From VRUE01 sp963805475 (GTDB lineage: Bacteria; Actinomycetota; Thermoleophilia; Solirubrobacterales; 70-9), in contig CAWDUO010000009.1 in the NCBI GenBank assembly GCA_963805475.1, positions 35,314-99,313 on the forward strand: a DNA stretch of 64,000 nt, written 5' to 3'. A program made the position numbers and the translations under genes. Below the pieces are notes generated by a model that searched no databases, was not told the origin of the DNA, and was given only the letters and a program-made list of their open reading frames with translations. This document shows positions 56,807 to 64,000 of the stretch, piece after piece (the first letter of the stretch is position 1; each line of letters starts with the position of its first letter).

Positions 56807-57697
56807 TCAGTGCGCCGACCGCTTCCGGTGTCTCGATTGCGGCTTGCGACGAGCCCCACGCCCGCCCCAGTTGTCGGTTTGCGAATGGCAGTTGCCGCAT
56901 AGGAGCTGCAGGTTCTCCAGCCGATTGTCCGATCCGTCGCCGTTGACGTGATGCAGCTCCATGTTCAGCGGCTTCCCGCGCCACTCGCTGATCCCGCAGA
57001 TCTCGCAACGATCTTCCTTCAACCCTTCACCGAGCAACCGACTCTTGAGATGAGTGCGATTCGTTTTCGTTCGCCCCACCACGAGCAGCTGCTCGATGGG
57101 CATCGCGGTCGGGCGCGGCACAACCGCGCCCCGCTTCACGGCTGCGTGCCAGGTATCCCCGCAGAAACCGAAGCGCCGCATGCACTCCCGAACCGAGAGA
57201 CCCGACTCATACGCGACCCGAATCTCTCCCCAGTCGTATCGTTTACCGGGGCCCGTCCTAGGCTCGATGCCGAGCTTCCGAGCGTGGTAGGAAACCGTCG
57301 GCCTCGAGATGCCCAAGCGCATAGCGATCTCAGCGGGCTTCAAGCCATCAGCAAGGAGCACCGCGACCTTCGCTCGTGTCTCACCGGGAGGCCGACCTCT
57401 CGTCGGAGGGTCGCGGGGCACCACGTCGCCACGACAGATCGCTGCTTCCCAATTGCCTGCGGAAAGGCCAAAGCGACGCTTGCAGCCCTCGGCAGTGTGT
57501 CCTTCCTCGTAGTAGGCCCGAATAGACGCCCAGTCCAGGCTCGAAGGCTTCCTCGCTCGGGACGGGCACCCAGCAAGCGCGGCGTAGCGCGAGACAGTGT
57601 TGCGATCGACGCCCAGCTGCCGGGCTATAGCGGTCCGTGGCTCGCCGGCAATCAACAACTCCCGAATTCGCTCCTGCAGGTCATCCATCGAACCCAT
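56807..57697 (-). CDS. HNH nuclease with repeated helix-turn-helix modules
   Basis: This is a 296-residue protein. Two HTH motifs (AIARQLGVDRNTVSRYAALA about 23-42 and EIAMRLGISRPTVSYHARKL about 122-141) alternate with two copies of a roughly 45-residue unit: DWASIRAYYEEGHTAEGCKR...GDVVPRD and DWGEIRVAYESGLSVRECMR...GAVVPRP. The C-terminus is an HNH domain with zinc Cys pairs (DRCEICGISEW, LLCGNCHSQT) and NMELHHVNGDGSDNRLENL. This is homing-endonuclease-like architecture. It stands alone, 30 bp downstream of tRNA-Gln on the same strand, in a lower-GC region, which suggests a mobile or selfish gene. Confidence 0.88.
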   Translation of the reverse strand: MGSMDDLQERIRELLIAGEPRTAIARQLGVDRNTVSRYAALAGCPSRARKPSSLDWASIRAYYEEGHTAEGCKRRFGLSAGNWEAAICRGDVVPRDPPTRGRPPGETRAKVAVLLADGLKPAEIAMRLGISRPTVSYHARKLGIEPRTGPGKRYDWGEIRVAYESGLSVRECMRRFGFCGDTWHAAVKRGAVVPRPTAMPIEQLLVVGRTKTNRTHLKSRLLGEGLKEDRCEICGISEWRGKPLNMELHHVNGDGSDNRLENLQLLCGNCHSQTDNWGGRGARRKPQSRHRKRSAH

Positions 57698-57728
57698 GTT
57701 TGCATGACCTGCGGACGACTCGTTTCAA

Positions 57729-57801
57729 CTCCGGGGCGTGGAATCGAACCACGGCTTCCAGGACCAGAACCTGGCGGGCTGCCTAGCTACCCCACCCCGG
57801 A
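57729..57801 (-). tRNA. tRNA-Gln (anticodon CTG)
   Basis: The minus-strand cloverleaf has acceptor TCCGGGG with CCCCGGA, anticodon stem CCAGG-CCTGG around TTCTGGT (anticodon CTG), and T-arm GTGGTTCGATTCCAC. The discriminator is G, as expected for tRNA-Gln. CCA is not encoded. It is followed on the same strand by the HNH nuclease gene. Confidence 0.92.
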
Positions 57802-57926
57802 TTGGGACTGAAACGATATCTAGATGGTTGAGGTCGCGTCCCACTGTCCGGGTAATTTCACCCTGACGTAGCTCCGCGCACCTCCGATCCTACGCGGCGA
57901 TCACCTCCTCGTCTCGCTTGGCTGCC

Positions 57927-57952
57927 CGTGGCGGTTCCGCGGAACCGCCACG
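57927..57952. repeat. 26-bp perfect palindrome (copy 2 of the 18-bp core)
   Basis: The core GCGGTTCCGCGGAACCGC (57931-57948) is extended by CGTG/CACG-type arms to 26 bp of perfect dyad symmetry. The same 18-bp core lies upstream of yjbQ at 42428-42445. It sits just beyond the end of an IS256-type transposase remnant, so it may belong to that element's end. Confidence 0.55.
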
Positions 57953-57964
57953 AGTGCGACGAAA

Positions 57965-58260
57965 TGCGCCTCGATCTAAGCCACGGTCCGCGGCGTCATC
58001 GTCACCCCGCGCCAGCCCCGGGAGACAAGCTCCAACACCGCCTAGATCAAGGTCAGCGCCGAGGTCTCGCCGGGGAAGCGGCCGATCACCTTGGTGCCGC
58101 GGCGCACCTCGACGAAGGTGCGCTCGAGCAGGTTCGTCAAGCGCAGCCGCTTGCGATGCTCGGAGGGGAAGAGCAGGTGGGAGACCAGCTCATCAGCGTT
58201 CTCGTCGATCGTCCCCCATCGCCGAGGGGTAGGCCCGGCGAACTCCTTGGCGGGGCGAGC
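57965..58260 (-). pseudogene. IS256 (Mutator) family transposase remnant
   Basis: Translated on the minus strand, this gives the C-terminal part of an IS256-type transposase: AKEFAGPTPRRWGTIDENAD, HRKRLRLTNLLERTFVEVRR, GTKVIGRFPGETSALTLI, a stop, then AVLELVSRGWRGVTMTPRTV. The AQIEA-type end is reached after another stop codon. It lacks the N-terminal two thirds and has in-frame stops, so it is dead. It marks the region right of tRNA-Gln as an insertion hotspot. Confidence 0.8.
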
Positions 58261-58345
58261 AGGGCTGCCTTCGCCTCCCCCGGGCGAGGACGCCTCGTCG
58301 AAGACTTATGCCATCTCTAGCTGCTCCCGCCGGCCGTAGCATCCC

Positions 58346-58772
58346 TCACGTCTCTTCCCTTTCTTCGCCTTCGCTGGTCTCGACGAACTCGATCTTGTCC
58401 GTGACGCGCTTAAAGTCGCGGCGAAAGCTCTTGACCGATTCCATGTGTGCCTCGCTGATTGCCAAGGAGGCGAGAATATCCGCAGGTGATATAGAAACCC
58501 AGATAGCCTGCTGGCCTTGGGCCGGGTGCAACCGCCGAGACGGTCCACTCAACGTTCCTGCAAACCGGGCATGCGAAATGGCTGCCCCATCGTTCCGTAA
58601 GCCAGTTCTGGGCGGCGATGAATTGTGCCTCAGCCAATGCGCGGTCCGGCACGGATTCAAAGTCGCCAGCGTCTTCCCCGTACTCGGCTTCAAGCCGTTC
58701 CTGAATCACCGTGATATAGCCAATGAAATTCCCCAGGAAATCCGAGGGCTCTGGCATGGGCGCTTCCGGCAT
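58346..58772 (-). CDS. Hypothetical protein with a single CPxC knuckle, one frameshift
   Basis: This has about 142 residues from the ATG at 58772. MPEAPMPEPSDFLGNFIGYI, RALAEAQFIAAQNWLTERWG, then FACPVCRNVEWTVSAVAPG (one zinc-knuckle-like CPxC and no obvious second pair). After a frame change near 58490 it continues ISPADILASLAISEAHMESV and FRRDFKRVTDKIEFVETSEG. It is lower in GC than the operon genes to the right. Not recognised as a known family. It is the last gene of the accessory stretch. Confidence 0.55.
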
Positions 58773-58856
58773 GGCGGAACAATGTTATTCGCGATGAACC
58801 CTGCATTAAGGGGATAGGCCCGAACCATCTCGGTCCGGCAGCGGTTGGATGGTCGC

Positions 58857-60089
58857 CTACTTGATCGACGCCAGGTCGCTGTCGGGGTCGGCTATCGCCT
58901 CGCGGGCCTCGGAGACGTCTACGCCGTCGGCCAGCAGGCGGCGGGCTTCGGCCAGGTCTTCGGGGCGGCCGACGCTTAGCGCGCCCGCGACCCTGCCGTC
59001 CTTCAGGTACCAGACCGAGAACTCACCGGCGTCGCGGTCGCCGCGCCAGACCTCCTCGTCCCACTCGGCCGCCGGGCCGACGTACTCGAGGCTCGCCCAG
59101 TCGGCGAGGTCGCTGAAGAAGTAGGGGACGACGTCGTAGTCGCGCCCCTCGCCGAGCATGTTGCGCGCCGCGTGCGTCCCCTGCTGCATCGCCACGTCCC
59201 AGTGCTCGACGCGGATCCGCCGGCCGTGCACGACGCTGTCATACGAGCAGCAGTCGCCGGCCGCGTAGATCCCCTCGGCCGAGGTCTCGAGCTTGGAGTC
59301 GCAGACGATCCCGTCGTCCACCTCGAGGCCCGCCCGCTGGGCGAGCATCGCGTCGGGGCGCACGCCGGCGCCGACGACGACCGCGCCGCACTCGACCGAG
59401 CGGCCGCTCTTCGTCACCACCGCGCGCACGCGGCCGTCGCCCTCGAAGGCCTCCAGCTCCTCACCGCCCAGCAGCTCGACGCCGTGCTCTTCGAGCCGCT
59501 CCTGGAACCAGCGCCCGGCGTCCTCGCCGAACGTCCGCGAGAGCGCAACGTCCTCCATCATCACCATCGTGCACTCGACGCCCATCGCGGTCAGCGATGC
59601 GGCGACCTCGCTGGCGATGTAGCTGCCGCCGACGAGGACGACGCGCCCGGCGCGTTCGGCGTCGGCCCGGATCGCCTCCGAGTTGCCGAAGGCGCGCAGG
59701 TAGTGGATGCCCTCGTTCTCGGCCCCCTCGACCCGCAGGATGTTGACCATCGCCCCGGTGGCGAGCAGCGCCCCGCCGAAGGACACCTCCTCCCCGCCCT
59801 GGAGCTTCGCCGTGCGCGCCGCCGGGTCGAGCGCCATGACATTGGTGCCGCTCAGCAACTCGACCCCGTTCTCCTCGTACCACTCGGGCGGGTTGACGTA
59901 GGCGTCGGCGCGCTCCGCCTCGCCGCGCAGGTGCTCCTTGGAAAGCGGCGGCCGTTCGTAGGGCGGCTCGGGCTCCCGCCCGGCGAGCAGGATCGACCCC
60001 TCGGCGCCGCGCCTGCGCAGCTCGGCCGCGCAGTGCGCCGAGGCCATGCCGCCGCCGATCAGCAGGAAGTCGACCTGGCGAGCGGCCAC
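58857..60089 (-). CDS. FAD-dependent NAD(P)H oxidoreductase (ferredoxin-reductase/AIF type)
   Basis: This is a 410-residue flavoprotein. The FAD-binding Rossmann motif is FLLIGGGMASAHCAAELRRR, followed by EPPYERPPLSKEHLRG (typical of the ferredoxin reductase/rubredoxin reductase clade). The NADH motif is VVLVGGSYIASEVAASLTAM, and the second FAD contact is GIYAAGDCCSYDS. The C-terminal domain has VEHWDVAMQQGTHAARNML. It overlaps none of its neighbours but lies 4 bp after a TrkA gene in a tight operon. The electron acceptor cannot be told. Confidence 0.88.
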   Translation of the reverse strand: MAARQVDFLLIGGGMASAHCAAELRRRGAEGSILLAGREPEPPYERPPLSKEHLRGEAERADAYVNPPEWYEENGVELLSGTNVMALDPAARTAKLQGGEEVSFGGALLATGAMVNILRVEGAENEGIHYLRAFGNSEAIRADAERAGRVVLVGGSYIASEVAASLTAMGVECTMVMMEDVALSRTFGEDAGRWFQERLEEHGVELLGGEELEAFEGDGRVRAVVTKSGRSVECGAVVVGAGVRPDAMLAQRAGLEVDDGIVCDSKLETSAEGIYAAGDCCSYDSVVHGRRIRVEHWDVAMQQGTHAARNMLGEGRDYDVVPYFFSDLADWASLEYVGPAAEWDEEVWRGDRDAGEFSVWYLKDGRVAGALSVGRPEDLAEARRLLADGVDVSEAREAIADPDSDLASIK

Positions 60090-60093
60090 GCGC

Positions 60094-60774
60094 TCAGCCG
60101 GTCCCGTCGCCGTCCATCGCCGGGCCGAAGAGCCGCTTGAGGTCGTCCTCGCGCCCCGGGTCGAGCACGGCGAGCACCTCGTCGCCTTCCTCGAGCACCG
60201 TGTCGGCGCTGGGCACGAAGCCCTTGCCTTCGCGCAGGACCGAGATCAAGAGGCTGCCTTCGGGCATCGAGAGGTCGCCGACACGCCTTCCCGTTACCCC
60301 GCAGTCCTTGCCCAACAACATCTCGATGATCTCCAGCTGCTCCTCCTGCAGGTCGAGCAGGTGGACGAGCCCGTACTCGGGCACCTCGTGCTCGAGCAGG
60401 CGCAGGATCAGGTCGGTCGCCGAGACCGACGGCTTCACCCCGAGCAGGTCGAAGTGGGGCTTGTTGCGCGGGTTGTTGACGCGGGCGATGATCTGCTCGA
60501 CCTCGTACTTCTCACGCGCCACCTGGCAGATCAGCATGTTGTCCTCGTCGTCCCCGGTCACCGCGATCACCAGGTCGGCGCGTTCGATCCCGGCCCGCTC
60601 CAGCACCCACAGCTCGGAGGCGTCGCCGTAGGTGATGTTGTGCTCGAGCTCCTGCTCGACCGTCAGGTAGCGGCGCCGGTTGCTCTCGATCACCGTCACC
60701 TCGTGGTCTTTTTCGAGCAGCTCGCGGGCCAGGTTCCAGCCCACCTTGCCCGCGCCGACGACGATGACGTACAT
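60094..60774 (-). CDS. trkA: TrkA/KtrA-type potassium regulatory protein (RCK-N and RCK-C)
   Basis: This is a 226-residue RCK protein. The N-terminal Rossmann domain (VIVVGAGKVGWNLARELLEK, with Glu at the end of beta-2 in VTVIESNRRR) binds NAD(H) or adenine nucleotides. ADLVIAVTGDDEDNMLICQV is the conserved TGDDE loop. The RCK-C half (about 135-215) has EGSLLISVLREGKGFVPSAD. Such subunits gate K+ transporters. Only 3 bp separates it from the second TrkA gene. No Trk/Ktr membrane subunit is in the window; the APC permeases upstream are candidate partners. Confidence 0.9.
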   Translation of the reverse strand: MYVIVVGAGKVGWNLARELLEKDHEVTVIESNRRRYLTVEQELEHNITYGDASELWVLERAGIERADLVIAVTGDDEDNMLICQVAREKYEVEQIIARVNNPRNKPHFDLLGVKPSVSATDLILRLLEHEVPEYGLVHLLDLQEEQLEIIEMLLGKDCGVTGRRVGDLSMPEGSLLISVLREGKGFVPSADTVLEEGDEVLAVLDPGREDDLKRLFGPAMDGDGTG

Positions 60775-60777
60775 GGG

Positions 60778-61221
60778 CTAGGCGGCCGCCTCGCGGGCGG
60801 CGCCCTCCCGCACGGCGCTCTCGAGCATGTCGATCGCGACGCGGGTCGGGCAGATCGTGTGCATCCCCTGCTGGCGGTACCACTCGGCCCGCAGCGGGTC
60901 GAGGATGCGCGCGATCACCGTCGGCACCTCATAGTGCTTCTGGGCGATCTGAGCGATGACGATGTTCGTGTTGTCGCCGTTGGTCGCGGCGATGAAGGCG
61001 TCGGCGGTCTCTATCCCGGCGGCGAGCAGGGCGTCGGTCTCGAGGCCGGTGCCGACCGTGAAGCGCCCGCCCAGGTCCTCCCAGCCCTTGTCGAGCCCGA
61101 CCTCGAGCCGCGTGTGCGCCTCGGGGTCCTCGTCGAGGCAGGAGACCTCGTGGCCCTCGCCGAGCATGGACCTGGCCACCGAGGACCCGACCCTTCCGCA
61201 ACCGACGATCAAGATGAACAC
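60778..61221 (-). CDS. TrkA-N domain protein, single RCK-N domain
   Basis: This is a 147-residue RCK-N-only protein. FILIVGCGRVGSSVARSMLG binds nucleotide, DEDPEAH follows beta-2, and ADAFIAATNGDNTNIVIAQI is the conserved loop. It lacks RCK-C and probably pairs with the neighbouring two-domain TrkA. The two-gene arrangement (an N-only and an N+C TrkA) is common in Actinobacteria. It is 10 bp from the APC permease gene. Confidence 0.88.
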   Translation of the reverse strand: MFILIVGCGRVGSSVARSMLGEGHEVSCLDEDPEAHTRLEVGLDKGWEDLGGRFTVGTGLETDALLAAGIETADAFIAATNGDNTNIVIAQIAQKHYEVPTVIARILDPLRAEWYRQQGMHTICPTRVAIDMLESAVREGAAREAAA

Positions 61222-61231
61222 CTCACGGATA

Positions 61232-63187
61232 CTAGATAGCGACGGCGTTCTCCGGCGGAGCCGTCAGCAATACCTGGCACGACGCCTTCTTCAGCACGTA
61301 CTCGGTGGCGGCGCCGATCTCGGCCGGCTTGGCGGCGCCGATCCCGCCCAGGGTCGCGCCGCCGCGGATCCGGCTCGGCGGCTCGCCGCCGATCACGATC
61401 GCCTCGGCTTCGCTGCGCCGCGCCGCCTCGACGATCCCGGCGCCGACCTTGCGCGCCCGGATCGTCTCGGTGCTGACCGCGACGTCCGCGTACTCGTCCG
61501 CCACTTCGCGCGCCCGCTCCAGCGCCCGCGCCGCCTCTTCCTGGAGGCGCGGCGGCAGCTCGGCGTCGAGCGGGACCGCCAGCGGCACTTCGACCACGTA
61601 GACGAGCGCCAGGCTCGCCTCCCTCCCCTCTTCGCCCTCCGCGGCGGCCAGCCGTCCCGCGGTGGCGACGATGTCGTCGTCGAGCCCGGAGCCGAAGACC
61701 GGCACCAGCAGGCTGCGGTAGGCGATCTCGGGCACCTGCTTGGTCAGCGCCCGCTCGGTCACCGAGACGCGGCGGGTCAGCGTGGTGCCCTCGAAGACCT
61801 TGCGGTAGACGACGTAGAAGACGAGCCCGAAGGCCATCCAGGCGCCGCCGACGAGGCGCGCGGTGTCGTGCAGCAGCAGCACGCTGAGGAAGGCGAGGCC
61901 GCTGAGCAGCGCGGCGAAGATCGTCGGCACGGGCAGCTCGGCGCCGCGCCAGCGCACGTTCCAGGGGACGCGGAAGGGCCGCGCGGCGTCGGGCTGGGTC
62001 ACCCGCAGGCGCAGGACCGAGAGGTGGGCGATCGTGATCGCCAGCATCGCGCCGAAGGCATAGAAGCTGGCCAGCAGCTTGACGTCGGTGGGCAGGACGA
62101 GGCCGATCGCGATCAGGCCGGAGAGCACGATCGCCACGTGCGGCGTCGCGTAGCGGCCGTTCAGCTTCCCCAGCCAGCTGGGGATCTGACGGTTGATCGC
62201 CAGCGTGTAGATGTGGCGGGAGACGCCGAGCATCGCAGTCGTCGTCGCCCAGAAGAGCACCGGCGTCGCGACCAGCGCGACCGCCCAGCGCATCACGTCG
62301 GAGACCCAGGCGGGGTGGTAGGAGGAGACGACCCCGAGCACCGGGGCGCGGACGTACTCTTCGCCGAGCGCGGTGTGCGGGCCGTCGGGCCCGGCGAGAA
62401 CCGGCACCGCCATCAGCGCGATCGCCGCCATGCCCGCGTAGACGAGCGGCACCGCGACCGCCCCCAGCGAGACGATCCGCTTCAAGTCGCGCGGGCGCAC
62501 GTCGATGTCGGGCGCCAGGTCCGCCGCGGCCTCGATCCCCGCGTAGGCGAGCATCGCGATCACCGCGGCGTAGATCACGTCCTTCACGCTCGGGCTGGTG
62601 AACAGGTGGATCTGGTCGGTGAGCCGCTCCGGGTGCAGGACGGCGAGGGCGCCGACGGCGATCACCGCCACCTGGAGCGCGATGTCGGCCAGGGCGAGGA
62701 CGCTGAGCGAGCGCTCGCGGCCGCGGCCGGTGACGCCGGCGATGTTGAGCGCGCAGGCGGCGACGATCACCGCGGCGGCGACCGGGATCTGCCAGTCGCT
62801 GGTCGAGAGGTCGCCGGAGATCGGCTTGAGGTAGTGCGGGACCGAGATCGCGGCCAGCGCGGCGACGATCAGGTAGTCGATCAGGATCGCCCAGCCGGCG
62901 ATGAAGGCGATCAGCTCGTTGAAGGCTTGGCGGGCGAAGCTGGACGAGCCGCCGCGCTCGCGGATCATCGCGCCGCCCTCGACGTAGCTGAGCGTCGTCA
63001 GCACGAACATCAGCCCGGCGGCGAGGAAGATCAGCGGCGTCAGGCCGAGGCCGCGGTCGGCGACGACGCCGAGCGCGAAATAGATCGAGAAGCCGACGGA
63101 GGAGTAGACGGCGACGAACAGTCCGGGGACGCCGACGCCGCGGCGCAGCAGCGGCTCCAGCCGATTGCGCTGCTCGGGCTCGCTCAT
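61232..63187 (-). CDS. APC-superfamily permease with C-terminal UspA domain
   Basis: This is a 651-residue inner-membrane transporter. About 12 helices (about 20-450) follow the APC pattern: VPGLFVAVYSSVGFSIYFAL (unwound helix 1), MLAYAGIEAAADLAPDID (helix 6), LFWATTTAMLGVSRHIYTLA. The C-terminal about 180 residues form a universal-stress-protein-like domain (YRSLLVPVFGSGLDDDIVAT ... SEAEAIVIGGEPP). The layout resembles KimA-type K+ transporters and APC-Usp amino-acid permeases. The tight linkage to two TrkA proteins favours a potassium role, but the substrate is not decidable from sequence. Confidence 0.87.
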   Translation of the reverse strand: MSEPEQRNRLEPLLRRGVGVPGLFVAVYSSVGFSIYFALGVVADRGLGLTPLIFLAAGLMFVLTTLSYVEGGAMIRERGGSSSFARQAFNELIAFIAGWAILIDYLIVAALAAISVPHYLKPISGDLSTSDWQIPVAAAVIVAACALNIAGVTGRGRERSLSVLALADIALQVAVIAVGALAVLHPERLTDQIHLFTSPSVKDVIYAAVIAMLAYAGIEAAADLAPDIDVRPRDLKRIVSLGAVAVPLVYAGMAAIALMAVPVLAGPDGPHTALGEEYVRAPVLGVVSSYHPAWVSDVMRWAVALVATPVLFWATTTAMLGVSRHIYTLAINRQIPSWLGKLNGRYATPHVAIVLSGLIAIGLVLPTDVKLLASFYAFGAMLAITIAHLSVLRLRVTQPDAARPFRVPWNVRWRGAELPVPTIFAALLSGLAFLSVLLLHDTARLVGGAWMAFGLVFYVVYRKVFEGTTLTRRVSVTERALTKQVPEIAYRSLLVPVFGSGLDDDIVATAGRLAAAEGEEGREASLALVYVVEVPLAVPLDAELPPRLQEEAARALERAREVADEYADVAVSTETIRARKVGAGIVEAARRSEAEAIVIGGEPPSRIRGGATLGGIGAAKPAEIGAATEYVLKKASCQVLLTAPPENAVAI

Positions 63188-63357
63188 CGGAAGATGCCGC
63201 TGAGGTAGAGACGCGCCACGCCGACCGCGATGAAGGCGATGCCGAGCAGGGTCCCGAGAGAAAGCGGGCCGCCGCCGTGGGTGAGGGTGCTGAGAAGGAT
63301 CAGGACGCCGAGCGCCAGGAAGAGGACTGAGAGGACTTGGACGGAGCGCCCGTACAT
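63184..63357 (-). CDS. 57-residue two-helix membrane peptide
   Basis: This small gene begins at an ATG at 63357 and ends in an ATGA overlap with the APC permease start. The peptide has two hydrophobic helices (VLSVLFLALGVLILLSTL and GTLLGIAFIAVGVARLYL) separated by a THGGGPLS turn. It is flanked tightly on both sides (10 bp from the next permease) in the same operon. It may be a small regulatory or stabilising subunit of the permeases. No family is recognised, but the clean overlap and GC pattern support a real gene. Confidence 0.75.
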   Translation of the reverse strand: MYGRSVQVLSVLFLALGVLILLSTLTHGGGPLSLGTLLGIAFIAVGVARLYLSGIFR

Positions 63358-63367
63358 TCCAGCGATT

Positions 63368-64000
63368 CTAGGCTGGGATCGGGGCTGTCACGGCGCCGTG
63401 GCCGGCGCCCTTCTCGGAGACGACGATGACGCGGCAGGGACGCTCGCCGAGCACCGTCTGCAGGGTCTTGTCGTAGAGCGGCGTGCCGTCGCGGAAGCGC
63501 AGCCCGACGACGACCGCGGCGGCGGCGATCAGCTTCGCCTCCCCGGCGATCGAGTAGCCGGCCTGGCCGGGCCGGACCCGCTCGACGTGGCCGGTCACGC
63601 GCTGGCCGCCGATCAGCTTCGCCTGCTCGATCTTGCTCTGCGCCTCGGCTTCGGCCTCGCGCATCTCGGCGTCGAGCGGCAGGTTGGTCGGCACGGTCAG
63701 CATCGAGTGCACGTGGATGCCGCGGCGCCGCTTGGAGGCCAGCTTGACCGCGGTCGCCACCATCTCCTCGGAGAACGGCTCGCCGTCCTCGAAGGCGACG
63801 AGCACGCTGCGGTACTCGATCTCCTCGACACCGAGCGGCTCGGGCAGCAGCACCTTCACCGTCTCGGTCAGCGGCAGCCGCTGGTTGCGCCGGTAGAGGA
63901 CGTAGACGACGATCCCGAGCACCATCCAGCCGCTGCCGACGACGAGCGTGCTCGGATTGAGCGCCATCACCACGATCCAGGCCGAGAAGGTGCCGAGGCC
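63368..64000 (-). CDS. Second APC permease with UspA domain, C-terminal part only
   Basis: The last 210 residues of a protein related to the permease at 61232. The final membrane helix (LVVGSGWMVLGIVVYVLYRR) is followed by a UspA-like domain (YRSVLVAFEDGEPFSEEMVA, ASKRRRGIHVHSMLTVPTNL, AAAAVVVGLRFRDGTP, ERPCRVIVVSEKG). The start lies outside the window. Its presence as a paralogue next to the first permease suggests a heteromeric or duplicated transport system with the TrkA proteins. Confidence 0.85.
   Translation of the reverse strand, partial: GLGTFSAWIVVMALNPSTLVVGSGWMVLGIVVYVLYRRNQRLPLTETVKVLLPEPLGVEEIEYRSVLVAFEDGEPFSEEMVATAVKLASKRRRGIHVHSMLTVPTNLPLDAEMREAEAEAQSKIEQAKLIGGQRVTGHVERVRPGQAGYSIAGEAKLIAAAAVVVGLRFRDGTPLYDKTLQTVLGERPCRVIVVSEKGAGHGAVTAPIPA

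Noticed and set aside
57802..57926. Possible third tRNA or structured RNA upstream of tRNA-Gln
   Set aside because: There is a weak GGGAC/GTCCC pairing only; no cloverleaf or known RNA motif.

Overview
The window is about 70% GC bacterial chromosome with dense housekeeping genes, mostly on the minus strand, and many 4-bp ATGA/GTGA stop-start overlaps. The gene set and order point to a deep-branching actinobacterium, most likely class Thermoleophilia (Solirubrobacterales). That placement is inferred from synteny and composition; there is no 16S gene here.

Two runs of genes have the order known from Mycobacterium. On the left is xerD - DUF3866 - M20 peptidase - pyrG - GT4-like transferase - mctB - steA - recN - (MFS transporter) - nadK - tlyA, preceded by an SOS-like box. 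Next comes dxs - ispA - xseB - nusB - efp, then (beyond a secreted protein, an M42 peptidase and a diguanylate cyclase) pepP - aroQ - aroKB - [IS3] - aroC - aroE - mltG - ruvX - alaS - mnmA. A 6S RNA gene lies upstream of mnmA, followed by aspS, hisS, a metallo-beta-lactamase-fold hydrolase, ftcD-like and M29 aminopeptidase genes.

From about 39.8 to 43.5 kb, after a tRNA-Met gene, there is a lower-GC accessory stretch: a secreted trypsin-like protease, a DUF4258/DUF2283 pair, an HTH-nucleotidyltransferase, a YjbQ gene and a VapBC pair. Then follow thrC, leuS, GtrA, a secreted glycoside hydrolase family 92 enzyme with a membrane glycosyltransferase, and a heterodimeric ABC exporter. A second accessory stretch (55.9-58.8 kb) holds a lipoprotein, an HNH nuclease with repeated helix-turn-helix units, tRNA-Gln and an IS256-type transposase remnant. 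The right end is an apparent operon of an FAD oxidoreductase, two TrkA-type proteins and two APC-permease/UspA proteins, plausibly for potassium or amino-acid transport.

The most unusual content is several families of nested, stem-in-stem palindromic elements. Family B (78-83 bp) lies in frame inside three unrelated essential-type genes (dxs, alaS, an ABC transporter). Its two stems differ in sequence between copies but keep pairing, while a 9+10 nt internal loop is conserved. Family A (about 110-125 bp, three copies) is intergenic with the same logic and a related loop motif. A further 111-bp element with a perfect 20-bp inverted repeat sits between aroC and aroE. Together these look like a resident family of structured mobile elements that can enter coding regions.

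About twenty single-base frameshifts break otherwise well-conserved genes. Most are probably sequencing or assembly errors, but they are denser in the low-GC aroKB and aroE genes. Coordinates given for frameshifted genes span the whole broken reading frame.
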